In this document: positions 7,715-15,336 of the stretch, piece after piece
How the letters are laid out: each line of letters starts with the position of its first letter
How positions within the stretch are numbered: position 1 is the stretch's first letter
DNA from: an uncultured Bacillota bacterium
Lineage (GTDB): Bacteria; Bacillota; Clostridia; Peptostreptococcales; Anaerovoracaceae
Reading direction: 5' to 3'
NCBI GenBank assembly: GCA_946545145.1
Contig: CAMNNG010000001.1
Span: 1-45,046, forward strand
DNA length: 45,046 nucleotides
Translations under genes and position numbers: made by a program
The notes under the pieces: generated by a model
Told to the model about the DNA's origin: nothing
Database searches by the model: none
What the model saw: the letters and a program-made list of their open reading frames with translations, nothing else

Positions 7715-9127
7715 ATGGCTAAAAGAGCAAAATCTGTATTCGTCTGTCAGGAGTGCGGATACGAGAGCCCGAAGTGGATGGGCCAGTGCATATGCGGAGC
7801 GTGGAACACCTTCGTTGAAGAAAAGGTGGTGGACGGAGCGATCGCGTCCAAGACTGCATCCGCGAGGCGGACGGGAAAGGACGGAAAGAGACCGAAGCCT
7901 GCCGCTCTTAAGGATATCAGGGCGGAGAGCGGGACAGACCGTCTCGGGACGGGCATAGGTGAACTCGACAGGGTGCTCGGAGGCGGCATCGTGAAGGGTT
8001 CGCTTACTCTGATCTCGGGCGAGCCAGGGATCGGAAAGTCCACGATAATACTGCAGGCAGCTTCCAACATAGCGAAGAGATACGGAAAGGTCCTTTATGT
8101 TTCGGGCGAAGAGTCGACGGAGCAGATCAAGCTGAGGGCGGACCGCATCTGCCCTGACATGAGTCCTGATCTGTTCATCCTCGCCGAGACCAATATGGAG
8201 AATATAGGGGCCGTGTGTGAGGAACTGGAGCCCGTCTTCGTCATAATAGACTCGATCCAGACCATGTATACGGAGCTTCTTGATTCCGCGCCGGGCAGCG
8301 TGTCTCAGGTGCGCGCCTGCGGCAACGAGATGATGAGGATAGGAAAGACGGAGGGGGTACCGATATTCATAGTCGCTCATGTCACGAAGAGCGGAGACCT
8401 TGCGGGCCCGAAGATCGTGGAGCATCTGGTGGACTGCGTCCTCAACTTTTCAGGTGAGAGGAACAGAGAGCTCAGGATACTTCGCGCCTTCAAGAACAGG
8501 TTCGGCACGACGAGCGAGATAGGCGCCTTCGAGATGGCGGAGAAGGGCCTTATCGAGATCAGCGACCTTTCCAGCCGCTTCCTGGAGGATATAGACGACA
8601 AGAGCGAAGGCTCCATGGTCACGGCCGTATACGAGGGAACGAGGCCCCTCCTTCTTGAGGTGCAGGCCCTCACGGCTTCGACGAATATGAGCTTTGCCAG
8701 AAGGACGGCTCTCGGCGTCGACAGCCAGAGGCTGAACATGATCATAGCCGTGATGGAGCGTCATCTCGGGATGTCTCTCGTTGACAAAGATGTATATGTC
8801 AACATAGTCGGAGGCATCAGGCCGGAGGGAACGTCCACCGACCTTGCTGTGGCGCTTGCGATCTATTCGACGGCAAGAGGCATAGCTTCATCGAAGGATA
8901 CGCTGGCCCTGGGAGAGATAGGTCTTACGGGTGATCTGAGGGCCGTACAGCACGCTGAGAAGATCATCAAAGAGGCCGAGCGGATGGGCGCAAAAAATAT
9001 AATACTCCCCGAGTCTCAGACGGCAAAGCTGTCTGCTTCTTCCCGGGGAGGCGGTATTCGTGTGCACGGAGCAAAGGATCTTGCCGGTGCTGTCAGGATA
9101 TATACAGAGCTGGTCAGACGCAGCTAG
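7715..9127 (+). CDS. radA: DNA repair protein RadA (Sms)
   Basis: RecA-related ATPase that promotes branch migration and processing of recombination intermediates. The order is: N-terminal zinc finger (residues 11-27), Walker A GEPGIGKST near 96-104, the RadA-specific KNRFG motif (FKNRFGTT), and a C-terminal Lon-like domain. The finger is slightly odd: the second half reads CIC (CxC) instead of the usual CxxC. Start choice: AAGGAG at 7699-7704 is well placed for ATG 7715; the frame from ATG 7691 includes that site. Length 470 residues, normal for RadA. The gene ends tail to tail with a histidine kinase gene, sharing the bases CTAG. Promoter and SOS-type box lie upstream. Confidence 0.95.
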   Translation: MAKRAKSVFVCQECGYESPKWMGQCICGAWNTFVEEKVVDGAIASKTASARRTGKDGKRPKPAALKDIRAESGTDRLGTGIGELDRVLGGGIVKGSLTLISGEPGIGKSTIILQAASNIAKRYGKVLYVSGEESTEQIKLRADRICPDMSPDLFILAETNMENIGAVCEELEPVFVIIDSIQTMYTELLDSAPGSVSQVRACGNEMMRIGKTEGVPIFIVAHVTKSGDLAGPKIVEHLVDCVLNFSGERNRELRILRAFKNRFGTTSEIGAFEMAEKGLIEISDLSSRFLEDIDDKSEGSMVTAVYEGTRPLLLEVQALTASTNMSFARRTALGVDSQRLNMIIAVMERHLGMSLVDKDVYVNIVGGIRPEGTSTDLAVALAIYSTARGIASSKDTLALGEIGLTGDLRAVQHAEKIIKEAERMGAKNIILPESQTAKLSASSRGGGIRVHGAKDLAGAVRIYTELVRRS

Positions 9128-10554
9128 TCGAGAGTTTCGATGCGTGACGTCTGCGCGATCTCGAGTTCGAACCAGACCGTTGTTCCTTTTCCGACCTTGC
9201 TTTCGACTCCGAATTTGCTGGAGTGGAGCTGCAGGATCTCTTTGACGATCGAAAGACCCAGGCCCGATCCGGTAGTCGGACGCACGTGGTTGCTGCTCGT
9301 TTTGTAGTGGCGGTCCCAGATGTGTTCGAGCTCTTCGGGCTTGATGCCGACGCCGTGGTCGATGATCTCGCAGTGGACCGTCCTGCCCCAGCGGCGTACG
9401 TTGATGAAGATCTTTTTGTCTGTGCCGCAGTATTTGACTGCGTTCGTCAGCAGGTTCGATACGACCTGCTTGATGCGCTCTTCATCGCCCCAGACGATGA
9501 TCTCGTCTCTGCAGTTGAACGTTATATCATAGCCCTCGTTGACGATGAGTATCTCATACGGAGCGAGGACGCTTTCTATTGCGGACTTCAGATCGAAGGC
9601 GCTCATATCGAGCGTCAGCGTTCCGGACTGCATTGCCGAAAGGGTGAGCATGTCGCTGACGAGCTTGTTCAGTCTGTCGGATTCTTCTATGATGACCTGC
9701 AGATGATCGTTCCTCTTTTCGGGGTTGTCTCCCGAAAGGTCGCGTATCATCTCTGCGTATGATTTGATCATGGTAAGCGGAGTCCTCAGGTCATGCGATA
9801 CATTCGCCATGAGGTCCCTCTGCATCATCTGCGAGCGCTCGAGCTCGCTCGACATGAGGTTCAGGGTGTTTCCGAGCTCCGTGATCTCGGTGTATTCGTC
9901 GCTCGTCGGGAAGACGAGTCCGTAGTCACCGCGGGCCATCCTGTGCGCCGTCCTCGTCAGTCTCTTGATAGGTTTCGATATCCTCTGCGAGAGGAAGATG
10001 GATACCAGGAAGGCGAGGACGAGTGATATGAAGATGATGTAGGTGAACTGCTTTTGCAGTATATTGATGGTCGAAGCTACGGGGTAGAGCGGTGAGACGA
10101 GGTAGAGCGTCGATGTCCCGCTCTTGTTGATGTACTGGGCGTTCGTGTACGACCTTCGCGATGTCTTTTCGTTGGTCATCGTGAAGCTGACTACAGGATC
10201 CTTATTCGTCGATGCCGCCAGCTTGACCGCGGCTTCTTCGATCTCCATCTTGTAGGCGTCGTTCTGGTGCTCCGGGTATACCGTTTCACCGTCTTTCACT
10301 ATCAATATATATATATCGTCGTTTTCGGAAATGGTGTTGGCGTGCTTGACGACGTTCGAGATATCGTTTTTCTTGTACGAAGAGATTATCTCGTTCGCGA
10401 CGTCGTCGGTGTGGCTGATCTTCATCGACTCGTAGTAGTTGTTGACGAAGAAGATCTGCAAAAACCACATCATAGCAAGGATTATACCTGTGAAAAGCAG
10501 CAGATATAACCATATTCTGAAACGTATACTTCTGAAATCGAATCTAGACCTCAA
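9124..10554 (-). CDS. Two-component sensor histidine kinase
   Basis: Membrane sensor that autophosphorylates and signals to the adjacent response regulator. Transmembrane helices at about 13-36 and 170-189 flank an extracellular sensor region of about 130 residues. Then come HAMP (about 190-240), the H-box SHDLRTPL with His254, the N-box with Asn371, the G1 box DHGVG (399-403) and the G2 box GSGLGLS (about 427-433). At 476 residues all catalytic boxes are intact. It starts with TTG inside the end of the response regulator gene (11-nt overlap), so the pair is translationally coupled. The signal sensed is unknown. Its 3' end overlaps radA by 4 bases with no terminator between. Confidence 0.93.
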   Translation of the reverse strand: MRSRFDFRSIRFRIWLYLLLFTGIILAMMWFLQIFFVNNYYESMKISHTDDVANEIISSYKKNDISNVVKHANTISENDDIYILIVKDGETVYPEHQNDAYKMEIEEAAVKLAASTNKDPVVSFTMTNEKTSRRSYTNAQYINKSGTSTLYLVSPLYPVASTINILQKQFTYIIFISLVLAFLVSIFLSQRISKPIKRLTRTAHRMARGDYGLVFPTSDEYTEITELGNTLNLMSSELERSQMMQRDLMANVSHDLRTPLTMIKSYAEMIRDLSGDNPEKRNDHLQVIIEESDRLNKLVSDMLTLSAMQSGTLTLDMSAFDLKSAIESVLAPYEILIVNEGYDITFNCRDEIIVWGDEERIKQVVSNLLTNAVKYCGTDKKIFINVRRWGRTVHCEIIDHGVGIKPEELEHIWDRHYKTSSNHVRPTTGSGLGLSIVKEILQLHSSKFGVESKVGKGTTVWFELEIAQTSRIETLD

Positions 10555-11218
10555 ATTTGTAGCCTACTCCCCTCAATGTAACTATGTGGTCTCTGTAGGG
10601 ACCAAGGTTGTTCCTGAGATTCTTGATGTGGGTGTCGATCGTTCTGTCGTCTCCGAAGAAGTCATACCCCCAGATATCCTGGAGCAGCTTGTCTCTAGAG
10701 AGAGCTATGTTCTTGTTTTCGACGAGGAAGAAGAGAAGGTCGTACTCCTTCGGAGTGAGCTCTATCTTTTCTCCGTCTACCGTGACCGAACGTCCCGGTA
10801 TGTCTATGACGAGGCCGCCGAATTCCATGACCTCGTTCGTTTCCTGCTGGCCGCCGCTGTTGTGGCGGGCGAGAACGGCGTTGACTCTCGCCATCAGCTC
10901 TTTCGGACTGAACGGTTTGACCATATAGTCGTCGATGCCCAGCTCGAAGCCGAAGAGCTTGTCGTACTCTTCACCTCTTGCGGAAAGCATGATGACAGGG
11001 ATGTCCTTGATCTTTTTGATTTCCTTGCAGGCGGAAAAACCGTCGAGCTTCGGCATCATGACATCCATGATAATAATGTCGTAGTTATTGAGTTTGACCA
11101 GACCGACGGCGCTCATGCCGTCCTCGGCCTCAGTGACTTCAAAGCCGTTGAATTCCGAGTATTCGCGAATGACCTCGCGGATCTTGGCTTCGTCGTCGAC
11201 TACAAGTATCTTATACAT
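10544..11218 (-). CDS. OmpR/PhoB-family response regulator
   Basis: Transcription factor partner of the histidine kinase encoded just downstream. The receiver domain has Asp8/Asp9, phospho-acceptor Asp52 (MDVMMP), Ser79 and Lys101 (KPFSP). The C-terminal winged helix carries LTPKEYDLL and the recognition region RTIDTHIKNLRNNL, ending GVGYKF. Start choice: GGAGG (complement of 11224-11228) sits 5 nt before ATG 11218; the in-frame ATG at 11230 overlaps that ribosome binding site and is rejected. Length 224 residues. Repeats of TCACAAAT in its promoter may be autoregulatory sites. Confidence 0.94.
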   Translation of the reverse strand: MYKILVVDDEAKIREVIREYSEFNGFEVTEAEDGMSAVGLVKLNNYDIIIMDVMMPKLDGFSACKEIKKIKDIPVIMLSARGEEYDKLFGFELGIDDYMVKPFSPKELMARVNAVLARHNSGGQQETNEVMEFGGLVIDIPGRSVTVDGEKIELTPKEYDLLFFLVENKNIALSRDKLLQDIWGYDFFGDDRTIDTHIKNLRNNLGPYRDHIVTLRGVGYKFEV

Positions 11219-11239
11219 AAAAACCTCCATTTGGCAGAT

Positions 11240-11306
11240 TCACAAATCAAATTGCATACGCATCTATTCTATCACAAATACGAATAAAAGAGTGTTCAAT
11301 TTGTGA
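11240..11306. repeat. Three TCACAAAT octamers in the response regulator promoter
   Basis: TCACAAAT occurs at 11240-11247 and 11272-11279 (same orientation, 32 bp apart, about three helical turns) and inverted at 11299-11306. The outer two extend to a 9-bp inverted pair TTCACAAAT/ATTTGTGAA. The middle copy overlaps the extended -10 of the leftward promoter. Candidate binding sites for the encoded regulator; inferred from position only. Confidence 0.5.
11266..11274 (-). promoter_or_regulatory. Extended -10 promoter of the two-component operon
   Basis: On the minus strand the sequence TGATAGAAT is an extended -10 (TGn plus TAGAAT). No convincing -35 is visible, which fits an activator-dependent or extended -10 promoter. 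Confidence 0.5.
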
Positions 11307-11320
11307 AGGTGCTATTTTTG

Positions 11321-11349
11321 TTGATATTTAAAGGTGAAAGTGGTATAAT
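11321..11349 (+). promoter_or_regulatory. Promoter of the CYTH-tig-clpP-clpX-lon-engB-hpt operon
   Basis: TTGATA (11321-11326), 17-nt spacer, TATAAT (11344-11349). No CIRCE or evident CtsR site is next to it. Its downstream genes run with short gaps to a terminator at 18922. Confidence 0.8.
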
Positions 11350-11383
11350 TTTCGCACTTGTGTAAAAGGAGAAGTGTCGAAAA

Positions 11384-12055
11384 ATGGAAGTAGAACTCAA
11401 GTACGCCATTGCCGACGAAGCCACAGCCGACCGTATCTGGGAGGACGAATGGCTGGCGGGAATGGCAGAGCCGCAAACGCGCAGCTGTGAGCGATTTCAT
11501 GGCGCTTACTACGACACGGCAGACCGTTTGCTTTTACAAAACAAAATAGCCTTCAGAGTAAGGCAGGAAGGCCACTTCATAGTCGCGGCGCTGAAGTGGG
11601 ACGGCGACAGCGAAGGCGCCCTGCACAAGCGCGAAGAGCTGAACGTGACGATCGGAAGCGTGCCTGAAGACCCGGAAGGCGGCGAGGCGGGATTCGGCCA
11701 CGAAGGACTGCCCGAAGACGTCGACCTGAAGTGTTTTGAAGAAAGCGATATCGGCGCCAGAGTGATAGCTCTGACCGAAGGCAAAAAACTGCAAAAGCTG
11801 ATGGAGACAGATGTTTCAAGACGGCATATGCGGGTAGATACCGGAAGCGGGATACACGAGGTCTCGATCGACACCGGACTTCTGAAGGCCGGTGGAAGGT
11901 CTTCGCCGATACTCGAGATAGAGATAGAACAGTTCCAGGGTGAGGAGGAAGATCTCCTGAAGACCGGAAAGGTCCTTGAGGAGAAATACGATCTCACGCC
12001 GGAACACAGAAGCAAATTCGCAAGAGGACTCACATTGTTGGGTATAGAAAAATAG
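11384..12055 (+). CDS. CYTH domain protein (triphosphate tunnel metalloenzyme family)
   Basis: The protein opens with the CYTH signature ExExK (Glu2, Glu4, Lys6). Further family features are YYDTADRLLL, the basic pair in AFRVRQ, ALKW with following Lys/Arg-Glu residues, and the acidic strand ILEIEIE near residue 170. These side chains line the tunnel that binds triphosphate-containing substrates plus Mg/Mn. Known members hydrolyse inorganic triphosphate, thiamine triphosphate or nucleoside triphosphates, or cyclise ATP; the substrate here cannot be read from sequence. It is the first gene of a protein quality control operon, 27 nt before trigger factor. Length 223 residues; no CHAD domain is fused. 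Confidence 0.85.
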   Translation: MEVELKYAIADEATADRIWEDEWLAGMAEPQTRSCERFHGAYYDTADRLLLQNKIAFRVRQEGHFIVAALKWDGDSEGALHKREELNVTIGSVPEDPEGGEAGFGHEGLPEDVDLKCFEESDIGARVIALTEGKKLQKLMETDVSRRHMRVDTGSGIHEVSIDTGLLKAGGRSSPILEIEIEQFQGEEEDLLKTGKVLEEKYDLTPEHRSKFARGLTLLGIEK

Positions 12056-12082
12056 GAAACGTTGGAGGAGGAACAAACAACA

Positions 12083-13417
12083 ATGAAAGCAGCACTTATT
12101 TCTAAGGAAAACGGAGAAGCAAAACTTACGATGGACTTTACGGCTGAAGAGCTCGAACAGGCCGTCATCAAGGTATATCAGAGAAACAAGGACAAGTATC
12201 CTGTAGACGGATTCAGAAAGGGCAAGGCCCCCAGAAGCATCATCGAAAAGCGTTACGGCGCAAACGTTTTCACTGAAGAAGCGATCAACGATCTGTTCAA
12301 CGCTGAGTATCCGAAGGCTATCGGAGAGCTCGAGCTCGCAGTTATCGACGCTCCCAGGATCGAATTCTCGGAGATCAAGAAGGGCGAAGACTTCAAAACT
12401 ACAGTAACAGTAGCCATCTATCCGGATGTTGAAGTCAAGAACTACAAGGGCATCGAGATCGAAAGAGTAGACAGCGAAGTAACAGATGAAGATATCGACA
12501 ACGAGCTCGCTATGATGCAGAAGAGAAACGCACGTATCGTCACAGTCGACAGACCGGCTGCAGAAGGCGACACAGTAGTCATCGACTACAAGGGCTTCGT
12601 AGGCGAAGAGCAGTTCGAAGGCGGCACAGCAGAAGCTTACTCCCTCGTACTCGGATCGGGCAGCTTCATCCCGGGATTCGAAGATCAGCTGATCGGAACA
12701 GTCAAGGACGAAGAGAAGGACGTTGTCGTTACATTCCCCGAGCAGTACCACTCGGCAGACCTCGCAGGAAAAGACGCAGTCTTCAAGTGCAAGGTACACG
12801 AAGTCAAGGAAGAGCAGCTTCCTGACCTCGACGACGAGTTCGCAAAAGACACGAGCGAATACGACACACTCGACGAGCTCAAAGAGAGCGTCAGGAAAGA
12901 CGTTGCAAAGAGAAAAGAAGCGCAGGCTGAGAGCCGCATGAAGGACCGCGTCCTCGAAGGCCTCTATGACGCTAACGATATCGACGTTCCGGAAGTAATG
13001 GTTTCGGATGAGATCGACAGCATGGTCAGAGAGTCCGAGCAGCAGCTCCAGATGTCCGGCATCCAGCTTTCGCAGTACCTCGAGATGCTCGGAAAGAACA
13101 TGCAGGACTTCCGTGAGGACATCAAGGACGAAGCTCTCAGAAGAGTCAAGAGCAGAATGCTCGTACAGGCTGTCGTTGAGGCAGAGGACATCCAGGCTAC
13201 AGAAGAGCAGGTCAACGAGCAGATCGACCTCATGGCTATCCAGTATGGAATGGAAGCTGACAAGATCAGAGAAGCTCTCGGAACAGAGAACCTGGTCTAT
13301 GTTGAAAGCGACATCAAGATGAGGAACGCTATCCAGTTCATGTTCGACAATGCCGTAATCACAGAGCCGAAGGAAGAAGAGGCTGCTGAAGAGGCTGAGA
13401 GCGCTGATGCTGAGTAA
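12083..13417 (+). CDS. tig: Trigger factor
   Basis: Ribosome-bound chaperone and peptidyl-prolyl isomerase at the nascent chain exit. The N-terminal ribosome-binding domain carries the signature GFRKGKAPRSIIEKRYG (residues 38-54). A central FKBP-type PPIase domain follows (GDTVVIDYKGF to about 240), then the helical C-terminal chaperone arms and an acidic Glu/Ala-rich tail. Start choice: GGAGGAGG at 12064-12071 precedes ATG 12083, while the longer frame from TTG 12062 includes that site. Length 444 residues. Codon use is biased toward a few codons (AGA, ATC, GCA), as expected for a highly expressed gene. Confidence 0.96.
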   Translation: MKAALISKENGEAKLTMDFTAEELEQAVIKVYQRNKDKYPVDGFRKGKAPRSIIEKRYGANVFTEEAINDLFNAEYPKAIGELELAVIDAPRIEFSEIKKGEDFKTTVTVAIYPDVEVKNYKGIEIERVDSEVTDEDIDNELAMMQKRNARIVTVDRPAAEGDTVVIDYKGFVGEEQFEGGTAEAYSLVLGSGSFIPGFEDQLIGTVKDEEKDVVVTFPEQYHSADLAGKDAVFKCKVHEVKEEQLPDLDDEFAKDTSEYDTLDELKESVRKDVAKRKEAQAESRMKDRVLEGLYDANDIDVPEVMVSDEIDSMVRESEQQLQMSGIQLSQYLEMLGKNMQDFREDIKDEALRRVKSRMLVQAVVEAEDIQATEEQVNEQIDLMAIQYGMEADKIREALGTENLVYVESDIKMRNAIQFMFDNAVITEPKEEEAAEEAESADAE

Positions 13418-13449
13418 GCGAAGACCAAAAGCGGAAAGGAGAACAGATT

Positions 13450-14031
13450 ATGCCTCTTATACCGTATGTAGTTGACCAGACAGGTCACGGTGAAAGAACG
13501 TATGATATTTTCTCGAGACTCCTCAAGGACAGGATCATATTCATAGGCGAAGAGATAGACGAGCACATGGCGAGTCTGGTCATCGCCCAGATCCTCTTCC
13601 TCGAAGCGGAGGACAGCGAGAAGGATATCTGCATATACATCAACAGTCCGGGCGGCTCAGTGAGCGCGGGCATGGCGATATATGACACCATGCAGTACGT
13701 CCGTCCGGACATCTCGACGATCTGCGTGGGAATGGCGGCCAGCATGGGCGCATTCCTGCTTTCCGCAGGTACGAAGGGCAAAAGGTTCGCTCTTCCGAAC
13801 GCGGAGATCATGATCCACCAGCCGCTCGGCGGCGCTCAGGGTCAGGCGGAGGACATCAGGATCCAGGCTGAGCACATCCTCAGGATCAGAGAAAAGCTCA
13901 ACAAGATCCTCAGCCGCAACACCGGCCGTCCTCTGGAAGAGATCGAAAGAGACGTTGACAGAGACAACTATATGACAGCTGATGAGGCCGCTGCTTACGG
14001 CCTTATCGACAAAGTGATAACAGAAAGATAA
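13450..14031 (+). CDS. clpP: ATP-dependent Clp protease proteolytic subunit
   Basis: Serine protease that forms a 14-mer chamber and degrades substrates fed by ClpX or ClpC. At 193 residues all catalytic residues are present: Ser98 in GMAASMGA, His123 in MIHQPLGG and Asp172 in DRDNYM. The N-terminus is MPLIPYVVDQTGHGER, as in Bacillota ClpP after propeptide removal. It lies 32 nt after tig and 21 nt before clpX, the classic tig-clpP-clpX-lon order. Confidence 0.98.
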   Translation: MPLIPYVVDQTGHGERTYDIFSRLLKDRIIFIGEEIDEHMASLVIAQILFLEAEDSEKDICIYINSPGGSVSAGMAIYDTMQYVRPDISTICVGMAASMGAFLLSAGTKGKRFALPNAEIMIHQPLGGAQGQAEDIRIQAEHILRIREKLNKILSRNTGRPLEEIERDVDRDNYMTADEAAAYGLIDKVITER

Positions 14032-14052
14032 AAGCAGGAAAGAGAACATTTT

Positions 14053-15324
14053 ATGGCGAATTACGAAGACAGCGAAATAAGATGCTCGTTCTGCGGAAGA
14101 CCGCAGAGCCAGGTGAAGAGGATCGTGGCGGGACCCGACGTATATATCTGCAATGACTGCGTCGATCTTTGCCGCGACATCATCGCCGAGGGCATGAACG
14201 AGATGACAGAGCAGGCCGATGAAGGAAGACTCCTCAAACCGAAGGAGATCGCAGAGGCTCTCTCGGAGTACGTCATCGGACAGGATGAGGCCAAGAAGGC
14301 CCTCGCTGTTGCTGTGTACAACCACTACAAAAGAATAGGAAGACTTGGCGATACCGACAACGATGTGGAGCTCCAGAAGAGCAACATCATCATGATCGGA
14401 CCTACAGGTTCAGGTAAGACGCTTCTTGCCCAGACGCTGGCAAGAATACTTAACGTGCCTTTTGCCATTGCCGATGCCACTACGCTTACTGAAGCTGGCT
14501 ACGTCGGCGAGGACGTCGAGAACATCCTGCTCAAGCTGATCCAGGCTGCTGACGGCGACATAGAAAGAGCTCAGAAGGGCATCATCTATGTCGACGAGAT
14601 CGACAAGATCGCAAGAAGGAGCGAGAACCCGTCGATCACGCGCGACGTCAGCGGTGAAGGCGTACAGCAGGCTCTGCTCAAGATACTTGAAGGCACAGTG
14701 GCGAACGTACCGCCGCAGGGCGGAAGAAAGCACCCCCAGCAGGAGTTCATGCAGTTCGATACGAAGGACGTAATGTTCATCTGCGGAGGAGCGTTTGACG
14801 GACTCGAGAATATCATCAAAAGAAGAGTCGGCGAAAAAGTGATCGGTTTCAATTCCGAGACATCGGGTAAAATGCCGGAGAAGGACGAAGTTCTCAAACT
14901 GGTACAGTCCGAAGACCTTTTGAAGTTTGGCCTTATCCCGGAGTTCATCGGAAGGCTCCCGTCCATAGTCACGCTCGAAGAGCTGGATGAGGACGCCCTC
15001 GTCAGGATCATCACAGAGCCGAAGAACGCCCTCGTCAAGCAGTACGCAAAGCTGTTTGAGCTTGACGGCGTCGATTTTGAGATCGACGATGAAGCTATCA
15101 GGAGCATCGCGAAGAAAGCTCTCGAAAAGAAGACCGGCGCGAGAGGTCTCAGAAATATCATGGAGAACATCATGCGCGATATCATGTATGAGATCCCGTC
15201 GCGAGACGATGTTGAAAAATGCATCGTAAGCAAGGCTTCCATAGAAGATGAGAACATCAAACCGGCACTTGTTCTGAAGACGAAGACAGCCGGCATGGAA
15301 AAACTGAAAGAGGAATCGGCATAG
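14053..15324 (+). CDS. clpX: ATP-dependent Clp protease ATP-binding subunit
   Basis: AAA+ unfoldase that delivers proteins to ClpP. The N-terminal zinc-binding dimerisation domain has Cys11, Cys14, Cys33 and Cys36. Walker A GPTGSGKT is at 116-123 and Walker B is in IIYVDEID. The GYVG pore loop and the IGF loop (VIGFNS) that docks on ClpP are both intact. The sensor 2 region GARGLRNIME is visible near the C-terminus. Length 423 residues, normal. Placed between clpP and lon in the same operon. Confidence 0.98.
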   Translation: MANYEDSEIRCSFCGRPQSQVKRIVAGPDVYICNDCVDLCRDIIAEGMNEMTEQADEGRLLKPKEIAEALSEYVIGQDEAKKALAVAVYNHYKRIGRLGDTDNDVELQKSNIIMIGPTGSGKTLLAQTLARILNVPFAIADATTLTEAGYVGEDVENILLKLIQAADGDIERAQKGIIYVDEIDKIARRSENPSITRDVSGEGVQQALLKILEGTVANVPPQGGRKHPQQEFMQFDTKDVMFICGGAFDGLENIIKRRVGEKVIGFNSETSGKMPEKDEVLKLVQSEDLLKFGLIPEFIGRLPSIVTLEELDEDALVRIITEPKNALVKQYAKLFELDGVDFEIDDEAIRSIAKKALEKKTGARGLRNIMENIMRDIMYEIPSRDDVEKCIVSKASIEDENIKPALVLKTKTAGMEKLKEESA

Positions 15325-15336
15325 AAGGAGAAAAGA

